Source: Mycobacterium europaeum (GTDB taxonomy: Bacteria; Actinomycetota; Actinomycetes; Mycobacteriales; Mycobacteriaceae). From it: 64,000 nucleotides of DNA. The DNA lies in NCBI RefSeq assembly GCF_002102155.1, contig NZ_LQOU01000004.1, positions 1 through 64,000 on the forward strand, in the 5' to 3' direction. A program made the position numbers and the translations under genes. Each line of letters opens with the position of its first letter. Position 1 is the first letter of the stretch. The notes below the pieces were generated by a model. The model saw nothing but the letters and a program-made list of their open reading frames with translations, was not told the DNA's origin and ran no database searches. Positions 16,801 to 26,203 of this stretch are shown here, in pieces.

Positions 16801-19455
16801 GTGTCCCCCATCGAAAACGCGATCATGACCACTACGCCAACCCAGCCCACCTCCTCAGTCGACCCCTTGGTCGGCGAGCAGCGCAGACACGAAGTCGACG
16901 CGATCGTCGGCAGGGCGGCCACGGCGGCCCGCGCCTTCCGCAACCTCGACCAGCAGCAGGTCGATGCGATCGTCGAGGCGATGGTGCGCGCCGGGGTACG
17001 GGCCGCGGGGGAGCTGGCGAGCGTCGCGATCGAGGAGACGGGTTTCGGCGTCTTCGAGGACAAGGTGGTCAAGAACTATGTGGCCACCGAGTTCCTGCAC
17101 GACTACCTGCGTGGCAAGAAATCGGTGGGGGTCATCGACGAGGACGTCGAGCACAACATCACCTACGTGGCCGAGCCGATCGGGGTCGTGCTGGCCATCA
17201 CCCCGGTGACCAACCCGACGTCGACGGTGCTGTTCAAGGCGATCGTGGCCGCCAAGACCCGCAACGCCATCCTCTTCCGGCCGTCACCGTATGCGGTGCG
17301 CTGCTGCGAACGCAGCCTGGAGGTGCTCCGCGCGGCGGCCGAAGCGGCCGGGATGCCACCGGGGGCGCTGCAGGTCATCCCCGACGCCGCACACGAGGTC
17401 ACCCACTATCTGTTCAAACACCCCGGAGTCGATTTCATCTGGGTGACCGGCGGACCGAAGATCGTCGCGCTGGCGAATTCGGCCGGAAAGCCGGGCCTGT
17501 CCGTCGGTCCCGGGAACGCACCGATCTACATTCACAAGACGGCGGACCTCAAGGGCGCAGTCGTCGACATCCTGATCTCGAAAACCTTTGACTCCTCGGT
17601 CATTTGCCCGGCTGAGCAAACCTGCGTCATCGACGACGAGGTGTATGACGAGATGATGGCCGAGTTCCAGCGGATGGGCGCGCAGGTGCTCACACCGGGC
17701 GAGGCGAAGGCGTTGGCGGAGTTCGCGTTTGGCTGCGGTGACAAGATCTCGCTCGACGCGGTCGGACAGAAGCCGTCGGAGCTGGCCGCCCGGGCGGGCT
17801 TCAGCGTGTCGCCGACGGTGAAGGTGCTGCTGGCGCAGCTGCCCGCCGACTTGGACGAACTCGCTTCCCATCCCCTGTTGCGGGAGAAGCTGATGCCGGT
17901 GCTCGGGGTGGTGCGGGCACGCAGCGTCCAGCACGCCATCGACGTCGCCGTCCTGGTCACCGAGCACGGGGGTCTGGGCCACACCTCGGCGGTCTACGCC
18001 AACGACGAGGACGTCATCGACGCATACGGCCTGGCGGTCCGGACCGGTCGCATCCTGGTCAATGCCCCCACTGCGGTCGGGGCCCTCGGTGGGGTCTACA
18101 ACAACCTGACCCCCACCTTCTCGCTGGGTTGCGGCACGTGGGGCGGGTCCAGCACGACGGAGAACGTGAACTACCGGCAGCTGCTGAACATCAAGACGGT
18201 CTCGCGGCGCCGCACCCCGCCGCAATGGTTCCGCGTCCCGTCCAACACCTACTTCAACGAAGGCGCGCTGGACAACCTGCGCGAACTCGACACAGAGACC
18301 GTCGTCGTCATCACCGATGCGCTGACCGAGGAGCGCGGCGTGGTCGAGGCGTTGCGCGGCAAGTTGCGCGCCCAGCACGTGCAGGTGTTCAGCGAGGTGA
18401 CGCCGGAGCCCGACGAGGCGACCATCCGCCGTGGCGTCGCGCTGCTACAGCGGGTCCAGCCCGATCTGCTGATCGCCGTCGGCGGCGGCTCCGTGCTCGA
18501 CGCCGGCAAGGCGATCCGGCTGTTCTACGAGCACCCGGAGAAGAGCCTCGACGAGTTGACGATGCCGTTCCTCGATCCCCGCAAGCGCGTGGCCGACTAT
18601 CCGGTCGACCGGCATCGCGTCCAATTAGTCGCCGTCCCGACGACGTCGGGCACCGGGTCGGAAGTCTCGCCGGCGGCGGTGCTGACGGTGCGCGGCAAGA
18701 AGGAAACGCTCGTCGACTACAGCCTGGTGCCCGATCTCGCGATCGTCGACCCGGTCCTGACGTCCTCGATGCCGCAGCAGCTGACCGCCGACACGGGCAT
18801 CGACGCGCTGACCCATGCCCTGGAGGCCTGCGTCTCGATCTTCGCGTCGCCCTATACGGACGCGTTGTGCGCCCAGGCGGCACGGCTGATCTTCGACGCG
18901 CTGCCGCAATCGTTCGAGCATCCGGACGACCTGTCCGCGCGAACCGACATGTCCAACGCGGCAACCCTTGCGGGGCTTGCCTTCTCGAATGCCTTCGTCG
19001 GGACCAACCATGCGCTCGCCCATGCCGTCGGCGCCAGATTCGGGATCTCGCATGGCCGGGCGAACGGGATATTCCTGCCGCATGTGCTGCGCTACAACGC
19101 CAGCCTGCCGAGCAAGTTCATGCCCGCGCCCGGCTACTCCGCCTACGTGGCGCCGGACAAATACGCGCAGCTCGGCCGGCTGATCTTCGGTGGCCATGAA
19201 CCCGACGAATGCCGCAGTCGGTTGTTTCGCGGCGTCGACGATCTGCTGAACCGGCTGAACATGCCGCGATCGCTGCGCGAACACGGCGTCGACGAGGGGG
19301 AGTTCCTGGCGGCATTGCCCGCGTTGGCGATGACGGCATTCGAGGACCTGAGCAACCGCACCAATCCGCGGATGCCGTTGGTCAGCGAGATCACCGCGTT
19401 GCTGCGGGCGGGCTTCTACGGCGATGCCCAAGCGGAGGCTCAGCCGCGGACCTGA
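16801..19455 (+). CDS. adhE: Bifunctional acetaldehyde-CoA/alcohol dehydrogenase (AdhE)
   Basis: 884 residues from GTG 16801 (GGAG 6 bases upstream); ATG 16825 is an alternative lacking a ribosome site. The N-terminal half is a CoA-acylating aldehyde dehydrogenase with the catalytic Cys in SSVICPAEQ. The C-terminal half is an iron-dependent alcohol dehydrogenase (GGGSVLDAGKAI, TSGTGSEVSP, TGIDALTHALEA, then NHALAHAVGARFGISHG with the metal-binding His residues). The fusion converts acyl-CoA to aldehyde to alcohol and regenerates NAD+, usually in fermenting bacteria, and forms filaments (spirosomes) in E. coli. It is surprising in an aerobic mycobacterium. It may instead work in the oxidative direction on the products of neighbouring alcohol-metabolising genes. 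The two-component pair next door may control it. Confidence 0.92.
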   Translation: MSPIENAIMTTTPTQPTSSVDPLVGEQRRHEVDAIVGRAATAARAFRNLDQQQVDAIVEAMVRAGVRAAGELASVAIEETGFGVFEDKVVKNYVATEFLHDYLRGKKSVGVIDEDVEHNITYVAEPIGVVLAITPVTNPTSTVLFKAIVAAKTRNAILFRPSPYAVRCCERSLEVLRAAAEAAGMPPGALQVIPDAAHEVTHYLFKHPGVDFIWVTGGPKIVALANSAGKPGLSVGPGNAPIYIHKTADLKGAVVDILISKTFDSSVICPAEQTCVIDDEVYDEMMAEFQRMGAQVLTPGEAKALAEFAFGCGDKISLDAVGQKPSELAARAGFSVSPTVKVLLAQLPADLDELASHPLLREKLMPVLGVVRARSVQHAIDVAVLVTEHGGLGHTSAVYANDEDVIDAYGLAVRTGRILVNAPTAVGALGGVYNNLTPTFSLGCGTWGGSSTTENVNYRQLLNIKTVSRRRTPPQWFRVPSNTYFNEGALDNLRELDTETVVVITDALTEERGVVEALRGKLRAQHVQVFSEVTPEPDEATIRRGVALLQRVQPDLLIAVGGGSVLDAGKAIRLFYEHPEKSLDELTMPFLDPRKRVADYPVDRHRVQLVAVPTTSGTGSEVSPAAVLTVRGKKETLVDYSLVPDLAIVDPVLTSSMPQQLTADTGIDALTHALEACVSIFASPYTDALCAQAARLIFDALPQSFEHPDDLSARTDMSNAATLAGLAFSNAFVGTNHALAHAVGARFGISHGRANGIFLPHVLRYNASLPSKFMPAPGYSAYVAPDKYAQLGRLIFGGHEPDECRSRLFRGVDDLLNRLNMPRSLREHGVDEGEFLAALPALAMTAFEDLSNRTNPRMPLVSEITALLRAGFYGDAQAEAQPRT

Positions 19456-20396
19456 GGCAGCACGTCGCGCTCCCACGCCGCGAAGAAGCCGTCCTTGTCC
19501 GGCCCGATCTGCTGCACGTACACCTCGTCGATGTCGGCGTCGAGGTACTTGCGCACCCTCGCGACATGTGCGTCGGGGTCCGGTCCGCAGACCACGGCTT
19601 CGGCGACCTGCTCGGGCGTGACGAGCGACATCAGCGCGGCAAAGTCCTTGGGGCGCGGCAGGGTCTGGGCGGACTGTCCGGGCAGGGCATCGTTGCCCCA
19701 CAACCGGTGCGCCGTCGTGAGCGCGGCGTCGGCGTCGTTGTCCCAGCTGACCTTCATGCCTGCCTGAACCGGCTTGTCCCCTCCGCCGGCCTCCCGAAAG
19801 GCTTTCACCAAGTCAGCCTCGGGCGTCACCAGGACGAAGCCGTCGCCGATGCGCCCGGCCAGCTCGGCGCCCTGCGGCCCGAAGCCGGACACGTAGATCG
19901 GCACCGGCCGCTCGGGCCGCGTGTAGATGCGGGCCTCCTGCACCTCGTAGTGCTTGCCGTGGTGGCTCACCTCGTCCCCGCGGTGCAGCAGGCGGATGAC
20001 GTCGACCGCTTCCTCCAGCATTTCCTGGCGCACGCCCACCGACGGCCAGGGGTCCCCGAGGATGTGTTCGTTGAGCGCCTCGCCGCTGCCGACGCCCAGC
20101 ACGAAGCCGCCGTCGAGCTGAACGGCGGCGGTCGCCGACGCCTGCGCGATGATCGCCGGGTGCGTCCGGATCGTCGGGCAAGTCACGGCGGTGCTGACCG
20201 GCAGCGACGTCGCCTCCGACAACGCGCCGATCACGCCCCATACGAACGGGCTCTGCCCCTGCTCGTCGTTCCACGGGTGGAAGTGGTCGGAGATCCACAG
20301 CGCGTCGAACCCGGCGGCCTGGGCGCGCTTGGCCTGGTCCACAAGTTCTTTCGGGCCGTACTGCTCACTGGAGAGGAAGTATCCGATCTTGGTCAT
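19440..20396 (-). CDS. LLM-class (F420-dependent type) oxidoreductase
   Basis: A 318-residue TIM-barrel luciferase-like monooxygenase-fold protein. Features: ISDHFHPWNDEQGQSPFVW near residues 35-53, THPAIIAQASATAA, GVGSGEALNEH, and YVSGFGPQGAELAGRIGDGF. These match the mycobacterial F420-dependent glucose-6-phosphate-dehydrogenase-like subgroup. It probably uses F420 rather than FMN, but the substrate is unknown. ATG 20396 is chosen; the longer frame runs into the divergent promoter region. Its 3' end overlaps adhE by 16 bp (convergent). The 116 bp upstream are shared with the divergent thiolase operon. Confidence 0.9.
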   Translation of the reverse strand: MTKIGYFLSSEQYGPKELVDQAKRAQAAGFDALWISDHFHPWNDEQGQSPFVWGVIGALSEATSLPVSTAVTCPTIRTHPAIIAQASATAAVQLDGGFVLGVGSGEALNEHILGDPWPSVGVRQEMLEEAVDVIRLLHRGDEVSHHGKHYEVQEARIYTRPERPVPIYVSGFGPQGAELAGRIGDGFVLVTPEADLVKAFREAGGGDKPVQAGMKVSWDNDADAALTTAHRLWGNDALPGQSAQTLPRPKDFAALMSLVTPEQVAEAVVCGPDPDAHVARVRKYLDADIDEVYVQQIGPDKDGFFAAWERDVLPQVRG

Positions 20397-20512
20397 GCGG
20401 TGCGGGCTACCCGATGCGCGCCGGGTTATGCGCTGCTGCCCACCGGGCGAGAATAGCTTCGCCAATTTGGAGAAGGTAGTTCTCCACAGCCGAGAGACGA
20501 ATTACGATACCG

Positions 20513-21775
20513 GTGATCTGTGAGGTCATCGCCCCCGAACGATGGGAGTCCGTCATCGACGCCTGGATCCTCGATGCAGTGCGCACGCCCCGCGGCCGAG
20601 GCCGCCCCGACGGCGGACTGCACGCCGTCCATCCGCAGACCCTGTTCGCCCGTTGCCTCACCGCGCTGGCCGAGCGGATCGGCTTCGAGCCCGCCGACGT
20701 CGATGACGTGATCGCGGGCAACGGCATCCTCAGCGGCGACCACGGCGACGACATCGCGCGCCTGTCGGTTCTGCTCGCGGGGTGGCCCGAGACGGTGCCG
20801 GGGATGACGCTGAACCGATTCTGCGGATCGGGCCAACAGGCCGTCACGGTCGCGGCGTCGTCGATCGCGGCCGGCAACGAGAATCTGGTGATCGCCGGCG
20901 GAGTCGAATCGATGTCCCGGTGGGACGCCACCGTGGGAATCCCGACCATCGACGGCCACAACCCCGACTTCCGGGCGCGGTACCCTACCGTCCCCCAAGG
21001 CATTTCGGCGGACCTGATCGCCACGCTGGAGGGCTTCACCCGCGAAACGGTCGACGCCTACGCCGCGCAGAGCCAGAGCCGCGCCGCCGTGGCGATCGAC
21101 GAGGGAAGGTTCGTGCGTTCGCTGGTCGACGTCCCCACCCCCGATGGCCCTTTCGGACGCGACGAACATCCCCGCCCCGGCACCACCACCGAGACGTTGG
21201 CGCGCCTCAAGCCTGCCTTCGCCGCGATGGGTGACACCCGCGCCGACGGTGAGCAACGCACCTTCGACGAGATCTGCCTTCAGCGCTACCCCGGCATCGA
21301 CCACGTCGATCACGTTCACCACGCGGGCAACTCCTCCGGGGTGGTCGACGGGGCCGCCGCGGTGCTGGTCGCCTCCTCCAACTGGATGCACGCCCATGGC
21401 GTCACCCCGCGCGCTCAGGTGCGCGCCGCCGCGACGGTCGGCAGCGAACCGATCATCATGCTCACCGCGCCCGGACCGGCGGCCCAGCGATGTCTGGAAC
21501 GCGCCGGCATGACGGTGGCGGACATCGACCTCTGGGAGATCAACGAGGCCTTCGCCGCGGTTCCGCTCAAGACGGTGCGCGATCTCGACATCGATCCCGA
21601 GGTGGTCAACGTCAACGGTGGCGCCATTGCCCTGGGCCACCCCATCGGCGCCACCGGGGCGATGCTCATCGGCACCCTGCTGGACGAACTCGAGCGCCGC
21701 GACCTGTCAACGGGTCTGGTGACCATGTGCACCGGCGGCGGAATGGGTACCGCGACCATCATCGAGCGAGTGTGA
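20513..21775 (+). CDS. Acetyl-CoA C-acyltransferase (thiolase)
   Basis: 420 residues from GTG 20513. The acylated Cys104 sits in [10 protein letters not shown]. Other thiolase features: GGVESMSRW, the substrate His region [22 protein letters not shown] and the C-terminal catalytic Cys in MCTGGGMG. It catalyses the last step of beta-oxidation. The first ~15 residues lie before the usual family start, so a start a few codons further in cannot be excluded. It heads an operon with enoyl-CoA hydratase (2-bp gap), CoA-transferase/racemase (overlap) and acyl-CoA dehydrogenase (12-bp gap): a nearly complete beta-oxidation set lacking only a hydroxyacyl-CoA dehydrogenase. Confidence 0.93.
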   Translation: MICEVIAPERWESVIDAWILDAVRTPRGRGRPDGGLHAVHPQTLFARCLTALAERIGFEPADVDDVIAGNGILSGDHGDDIARLSVLLAGWPETVPGMTLNRFCGSGQQAVTVAASSIAAGNENLVIAGGVESMSRWDATVGIPTIDGHNPDFRARYPTVPQGISADLIATLEGFTRETVDAYAAQSQSRAAVAIDEGRFVRSLVDVPTPDGPFGRDEHPRPGTTTETLARLKPAFAAMGDTRADGEQRTFDEICLQRYPGIDHVDHVHHAGNSSGVVDGAAAVLVASSNWMHAHGVTPRAQVRAAATVGSEPIIMLTAPGPAAQRCLERAGMTVADIDLWEINEAFAAVPLKTVRDLDIDPEVVNVNGGAIALGHPIGATGAMLIGTLLDELERRDLSTGLVTMCTGGGMGTATIIERV

Positions 21776-21777
21776 CC

Positions 21778-22554
21778 ATGCCGAGCGCGCTGGAGCTCGA
21801 GCGGCCGTGCGACGGGGTCGCCGTGCTGCGCCTGAACCGCCCGAAGCAGCTCAACGCCATCAACGAGGTGATGCAAACCGAATTGGGCCAGACGCTGGCC
21901 GATTTCGCCACCGACCACTCGGTGCGTGCCGTCGTGCTGACCGGTGCCGGGCGCGGCTTTTGCGCCGGGATCGACGTGCTCGACTTCGGCCCTTCGATGC
22001 TGGAGGCCAGTGCACCCGCGCTGGATCGGATGCGCTTCCAGGAGCGGATGGCCGCCCTGGCGGAAGCCGTCCGGGCCTTGCCGCAACCCGTCGTCGCCGC
22101 GGTCAACGGCCCCTGCGTCGGAGCCGGACTCGCGCTGTGTTTGGCCGCCGACATCCGAATCTGTTCGCAGAACGCATCGTTCGGCAATGCCGCCATCCTG
22201 CTCGGGCTCTCCGGCGCCGAGATGGGGATGAGCTACCACCTGCCGCGCATCGTCGGCACCAGCGTGGCCGCCGACTGGATGCTCACCGGCCGCACGGTTT
22301 CGGCCGCCGAAGCCGATCGGCGCTGTCTGGTCAGTGAGGTGGTCGAGCCGGATCGGCTGGCCGAACGCGCGGTCGAGTTGGCGGCGCTGATAGCGAGCCA
22401 TTCGCCGCTCGGAGCGCAACTGACCAAGCGTGCGCTGCAGGTCAACACCGACGCCGCGAGCCTGTCGGCGGCTCTGGAGCTGGAGAACCGCAACCAGGTG
22501 ATCTCGCACGCCACGGACGAGGCGGCCGAGCGCCGCAAGAAATGGTCGTCGTGA
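21778..22554 (+). CDS. Enoyl-CoA hydratase/isomerase
   Basis: A 258-residue crotonase-fold protein. Oxyanion-hole segments are [12 protein letters not shown] and [11 protein letters not shown]. The catalytic Glu position is in [10 protein letters not shown]. The N-terminal [11 protein letters not shown] is typical. It should hydrate or isomerise enoyl-CoA esters in the beta-oxidation operon. ATG 21778 follows the thiolase stop by 2 bp; its stop overlaps the next gene. Confidence 0.93.
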   Translation: MPSALELERPCDGVAVLRLNRPKQLNAINEVMQTELGQTLADFATDHSVRAVVLTGAGRGFCAGIDVLDFGPSMLEASAPALDRMRFQERMAALAEAVRALPQPVVAAVNGPCVGAGLALCLAADIRICSQNASFGNAAILLGLSGAEMGMSYHLPRIVGTSVAADWMLTGRTVSAAEADRRCLVSEVVEPDRLAERAVELAALIASHSPLGAQLTKRALQVNTDAASLSAALELENRNQVISHATDEAAERRKKWSS

Positions 22555-23702
22555 CCGGACCGCTGCGCGGCGTGCGCATCGTGATGATGGGCGGCCTGGG
22601 GCCCGCCCCGTTCTGCGGAATGTTGTTGGGCGACTTGAGCGCCGACGTCATCCGCGTCGACGGCCTTCCCGGTGTGGACGGTCCGCTCCCCATCGATTAC
22701 TCGGTGCGTCGTAGCCAGCGGTCGCTCGCCGCCGACGTCAAGGATCCACGCGGCAGGGACCTGGTTCACCGCCTGGTCGCCGACGCGGACGCCTTCGTTG
22801 ACGTGTACCGGCCCGGAGTGGCCGAACGACTCGGCATCGGCCCGGATGCGCTGTGCGAGCGCAATCCCCGCCTGGTGTACGCCCGCATGACCGGGTATGG
22901 CCAGGACGGGCCGCTGGCCGGGCACGCCGGCCACGACATCAACTACATCGCCCTGGCAGGTGCCCTGCACGGCATCGGCGCCGCCGAATCCCCGGTGCCG
23001 CCGCTGAACCTGGTCGGGGACTACGGCGGCGGCGGCATGCTGCTGGCGGTCGGCCTGCTGAGCGCGATCCTCGAGGCCCGCGGATCCGGCACCGGTCAGG
23101 TGCTGGATGTCGCCATGGTCGACGGGGTCGCCACGCTGCTGGCGCCCTATTTCGGGATGGTGCCCGCCGGCACCTGGCGCGACCGACGCCACGACAACCT
23201 GCTCGACGGCGCCGCCCACTTCTACGGCGTCTACGCCACGGCAGACGGCGGTCATTTCGCCGTCGGCGCGATGGAGCCGAAGTTCTACGCGGAGCTGTGC
23301 GATCATCTGGGCGTCGACGTGCCCCACGATGAAGACGCACCGGAAACGTGGGCCGCGCACCGGGCCACACTGGCCGCCCGCTTCGCCGAGAAATCGCGTG
23401 AGGAGTGGGCGCGGCTCCTCGATACGCCGGGATGCTGTGCGACACCGGTCCTTTCGCTGGCCGAGGCGCCGCGGCACCCACATCTTGCCGCGCGGAAGAC
23501 GTTCATCGACATCGACGGCATCACCCAACCGGCGCCGGCGCCCCGGTTCTCCCGTACCTGGCCGGCGACCCCCACTTCCCCCTCGCTTCCCGGTGACCAC
23601 ACGCGCACGCTGCTGCGCGAAATCGGGTTGGACGACAACGCCATCACCGCGCTCGAGCGCGCGGGCGTGGTGGCCCAAAGCGGCTCAGAGTCAACAACCT
23701 AG
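22551..23702 (+). CDS. CaiB/BaiF CoA-transferase, alpha-methylacyl-CoA racemase type
   Basis: About 383 residues from GTG 22551 (overlapping the hydratase stop, GTGA); ATG 22542 three codons earlier is also possible. The racemase signature is strong: [13 protein letters not shown] (catalytic His), [12 protein letters not shown] (catalytic Asp) and MEPKFYAEL (Glu), as in the mycobacterial racemase Mcr. Such racemases convert (2R)- to (2S)-methylacyl-CoA so that branched chains, including sterol side chains, can enter beta-oxidation. Its place in the operon before acyl-CoA dehydrogenase fits this and suggests that the pathway's substrate is methyl-branched. Confidence 0.9.
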   Translation: MTGPLRGVRIVMMGGLGPAPFCGMLLGDLSADVIRVDGLPGVDGPLPIDYSVRRSQRSLAADVKDPRGRDLVHRLVADADAFVDVYRPGVAERLGIGPDALCERNPRLVYARMTGYGQDGPLAGHAGHDINYIALAGALHGIGAAESPVPPLNLVGDYGGGGMLLAVGLLSAILEARGSGTGQVLDVAMVDGVATLLAPYFGMVPAGTWRDRRHDNLLDGAAHFYGVYATADGGHFAVGAMEPKFYAELCDHLGVDVPHDEDAPETWAAHRATLAARFAEKSREEWARLLDTPGCCATPVLSLAEAPRHPHLAARKTFIDIDGITQPAPAPRFSRTWPATPTSPSLPGDHTRTLLREIGLDDNAITALERAGVVAQSGSESTT

Positions 23703-23714
23703 AGAGGACGGCGC

Positions 23715-25064
23715 ATGTCGTGGGACTTCTCCACCGACCCCGAGTGGGCGCGGCAACTCGAGTGGGTCGAGGACTTCGTGCGCGAAGAATGCGAGCCGAT
23801 CGACATGATCGTCAAGGAGTCGCACGATCTCAACGACCCGGTGCGCCAGGCGCTGATCCCGCCGCTGCAAGACATCGTCAAGGAGCGCGGCCTCTGGGCC
23901 ACCCACCTCGGACCGCACCTCGGCGGACCCGGCCACGGTCAGGTGAAACTGGCCCTGCTCAACGAGATCCTGGGCCGCTCGGAGTGCGCGCCGATCGTCT
24001 TCGGCTCCCAGGCTCCCGACTCCGGAAACAGCGAAATCCTGGCGCACTACGGCACGCCGGAGCTCAAGGCCCGCTACCTCGAGCCGCTGCTCGACAACCG
24101 CATCGTTTCCTGCTTTTCGATGACCGAGCCGCAGGGCGGTGCCGACCCGAAGGTCTTCCGCACCACCGCCGTGCCCGACGGGGATCACTGGATCATCAAC
24201 GGGGAGAAGTGGTTCTCCTCGTTCGCCTCGATGGCGTCGTTCCTGATTGTGATGGCCATGACCGATCCCGACGCGCCGCCCTACCAGCGTTATTCGATGT
24301 TCGTCGTTCCGGGCGACACTCCCGGCATCAACGTGCTGCGCGACGTCGGGCTGGGCTACCAACCGCTGGGCGGAGGGCGCGAGGGCTACGTCCGCTACGA
24401 GAACGTCCGCGTTCCGGCCGATCACATGCTGGGCCCGCGGGGTGGGGCCTTCGTGGTCGCGCAAACCCGCTTGGGCGGTGGGCGGATTCACCACGCGATG
24501 CGCACCGTCGGCCTGGTCCGCCGGATCTTCGACATGCTCTGCGAGCGCGCCGTGTCGAGATACACCCAGGGCGAGGTGCTGTCCAACAAGCAACTCGTTC
24601 AGCAGATGGTCGCCGACTCGTGGATGGAGATCGAGGCCTTCCGGCTGCTCACCCTGCAAACCGCTTGGAAGATCGACCAATTCAACGATTATCAGGCGGT
24701 GCGTGCCGATATCTCGGCGGTGAAGGCGATGATGCAGAAGGTCCTGCACGACGTGTCGGCGCGGGCGCTGCAGCTGCACGGGTCGCTCGGCACCACCCAC
24801 GAGATGCCCTTTGTGCAGCACTTGGTGGAGTCGTTCGTGCTGGGCCTTGCCGACGGCCCGACCGAGGTGCACAAGGTGACGCTGGCCCGGCTGCTGTTGA
24901 AGGACCGCGAGCCCGCGCCCGATCTGTTCCCGTCCGAACATTTACTGCGGTTGCGCGCGGCCGCGGAAGCGAAGTTCGCCGACAGGCTGGCCGGCATCCC
25001 CCGCGGCGTGGCGATCGCTAGCGCGGCGGAGCCGGGCGAAGCGGGTCGCCACCATCGGCCTTAG
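23715..25064 (+). CDS. Acyl-CoA dehydrogenase
   Basis: A 449-residue flavoprotein of the acyl-CoA dehydrogenase fold. Visible are FSMTEPQGGADPKVFRT (flavin/substrate loop), GEKWFSSFASMA, the beta-domain, and a C-terminal helical domain ending with LHGSLGTTHEMP. It performs the first alpha,beta-dehydrogenation of beta-oxidation with FAD. ATG 23715 is preceded by AGAGAGG. Last gene of the operon starting at 20513. Its stop overlaps the stop of the convergent porin gene by 4 bp. Confidence 0.92.
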   Translation: MSWDFSTDPEWARQLEWVEDFVREECEPIDMIVKESHDLNDPVRQALIPPLQDIVKERGLWATHLGPHLGGPGHGQVKLALLNEILGRSECAPIVFGSQAPDSGNSEILAHYGTPELKARYLEPLLDNRIVSCFSMTEPQGGADPKVFRTTAVPDGDHWIINGEKWFSSFASMASFLIVMAMTDPDAPPYQRYSMFVVPGDTPGINVLRDVGLGYQPLGGGREGYVRYENVRVPADHMLGPRGGAFVVAQTRLGGGRIHHAMRTVGLVRRIFDMLCERAVSRYTQGEVLSNKQLVQQMVADSWMEIEAFRLLTLQTAWKIDQFNDYQAVRADISAVKAMMQKVLHDVSARALQLHGSLGTTHEMPFVQHLVESFVLGLADGPTEVHKVTLARLLLKDREPAPDLFPSEHLLRLRAAAEAKFADRLAGIPRGVAIASAAEPGEAGRHHRP

Positions 25065-25792
25065 ACCGATTTGGTGACGCCGACGTACGACAGCACCACG
25101 TCGGACAGGTCGGTCATTCGGGTCAGCACCGCGTAGGAGCGGATGAAGGACTGGCCCACGCACCCGTCGATCTTGATGTGGAAGTTGCTGATCATGACCC
25201 AGGGATTGGCGCCCTTGAATTGTTTCTTGATCACCGGCACCGTGATGACCAGGCCGGGCTTCATTCCGATGCTCATCACGCCGTTCAGCGGAGTCGAAAC
25301 AAACGGCAGCAGGGGCGGCAAGGTACCGGTGGTGTCGAAGGTCGGGCTGACGCCCGGGATGATGCCGACACCGCCCTCCATGATCACGCCGTTGGAGGTG
25401 CTCATATCGATCCCGCAGCCGATCTGATAGCCGACTTCCAGGATTCCGTGGGGCTCTTCGGGTCCTTTCAGGGAGCCGACGTAGATGCCGCTGGCCATGT
25501 ATTCGCGCGACGCGATGGAGGTGGTCAGCGGCGCCACCGGAAGCTGCGCCTCGTCCTTCGCGCCCAGCCCCAGGGTCCAGCCGTCGGGAGTGTTGAGCAT
25601 GACGGGGGGATTCGAGGGCACCGCACCCCCGGCCGGTGCCGAAGCTGCAGCGGCAGGCTCGATCTCGGGACCGTCATCGGGATCAGCGGTCGCCGCCGGC
25701 GCCGCGACCACAGCCATGACGAGGCAAACGGCGACCACCAGCGCGCGACGAACGACCACGGCTACCGGCCTCACGCACGCCAAGGTACGCAC
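25061..25792 (-). CDS. MspA-family porin
   Basis: 243 residues. A long signal peptide (hydrophobic core about 12-33) ends at an ATAD cleavage site, followed by an Ala/Pro-rich linker and an MspA-type domain. The domain has APLTTSIASREYMASGIYVG, LEVGYQIGCGIDMS, then VPVIKKQFKGANP and FHIKIDGCVGQSFIRSYAVL at the C-terminus. The two Cys may pair. MspA proteins form octameric pores in the mycomembrane for small hydrophilic solutes. Compared with MspA there is an extra N-terminal linker. Divergent from a small secreted protein gene, 138 bp away; convergent with the acyl-CoA dehydrogenase. Confidence 0.88.
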   Translation of the reverse strand: MRTLACVRPVAVVVRRALVVAVCLVMAVVAAPAATADPDDGPEIEPAAAASAPAGGAVPSNPPVMLNTPDGWTLGLGAKDEAQLPVAPLTTSIASREYMASGIYVGSLKGPEEPHGILEVGYQIGCGIDMSTSNGVIMEGGVGIIPGVSPTFDTTGTLPPLLPFVSTPLNGVMSIGMKPGLVITVPVIKKQFKGANPWVMISNFHIKIDGCVGQSFIRSYAVLTRMTDLSDVVLSYVGVTKSV

Positions 25793-25930
25793 TTGCCGAT
25801 TCGAGTCGCGAAATTTGCTGGGCGGCCGATCGATTTTGTTGTGTGTTCGTGACTCTTATGCGATATGGACACCGTAGGTAGAATTAGGCGCAGTTAGCCA
25901 GCATTTCAGGCAGACGACCGAAGGGCCACG

Positions 25931-26191
25931 ATGATGAAGCGTAGGTATGCTGCTCTACTCATCGTGGGATTGACGGCCCTTGCAGTTTTGATAGGCGGCA
26001 GCGGATTTTCGGCCGGAAGGGCCCTCGCGTCTCCGGACCCAGGCCAGGTGGACGACATCCCGACGATCGACGAATGGCAGATCCAGTACCCGACCACAAT
26101 GACGAACCCATACGAAGATTCGGTCGGCACGTCAGGTGATTGGGGTGGCGTCGGAATGTGGTGCCAAAATCTCCACGCCAACTGCAGCTGA
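25931..26191 (+). CDS. Small secreted protein of unknown function
   Basis: 86 residues from ATG 25931 (a second ATG follows directly). A basic start (MMKRRY), a hydrophobic core to about residue 25 and an Ala-Ser-Pro cleavage region (RALASPD) form a signal peptide. The mature part of about 52 residues is acidic, contains Trp residues and ends with two Cys (MWCQNLHANCS), probably disulfide-bonded. I do not recognise the family. It lies alone between the divergent porin gene and the convergent phosphotransferase gene. Confidence 0.7.
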   Translation: MMKRRYAALLIVGLTALAVLIGGSGFSAGRALASPDPGQVDDIPTIDEWQIQYPTTMTNPYEDSVGTSGDWGGVGMWCQNLHANCS

Positions 26192-26203
26192 GCAGGGGCC
26201 GCG

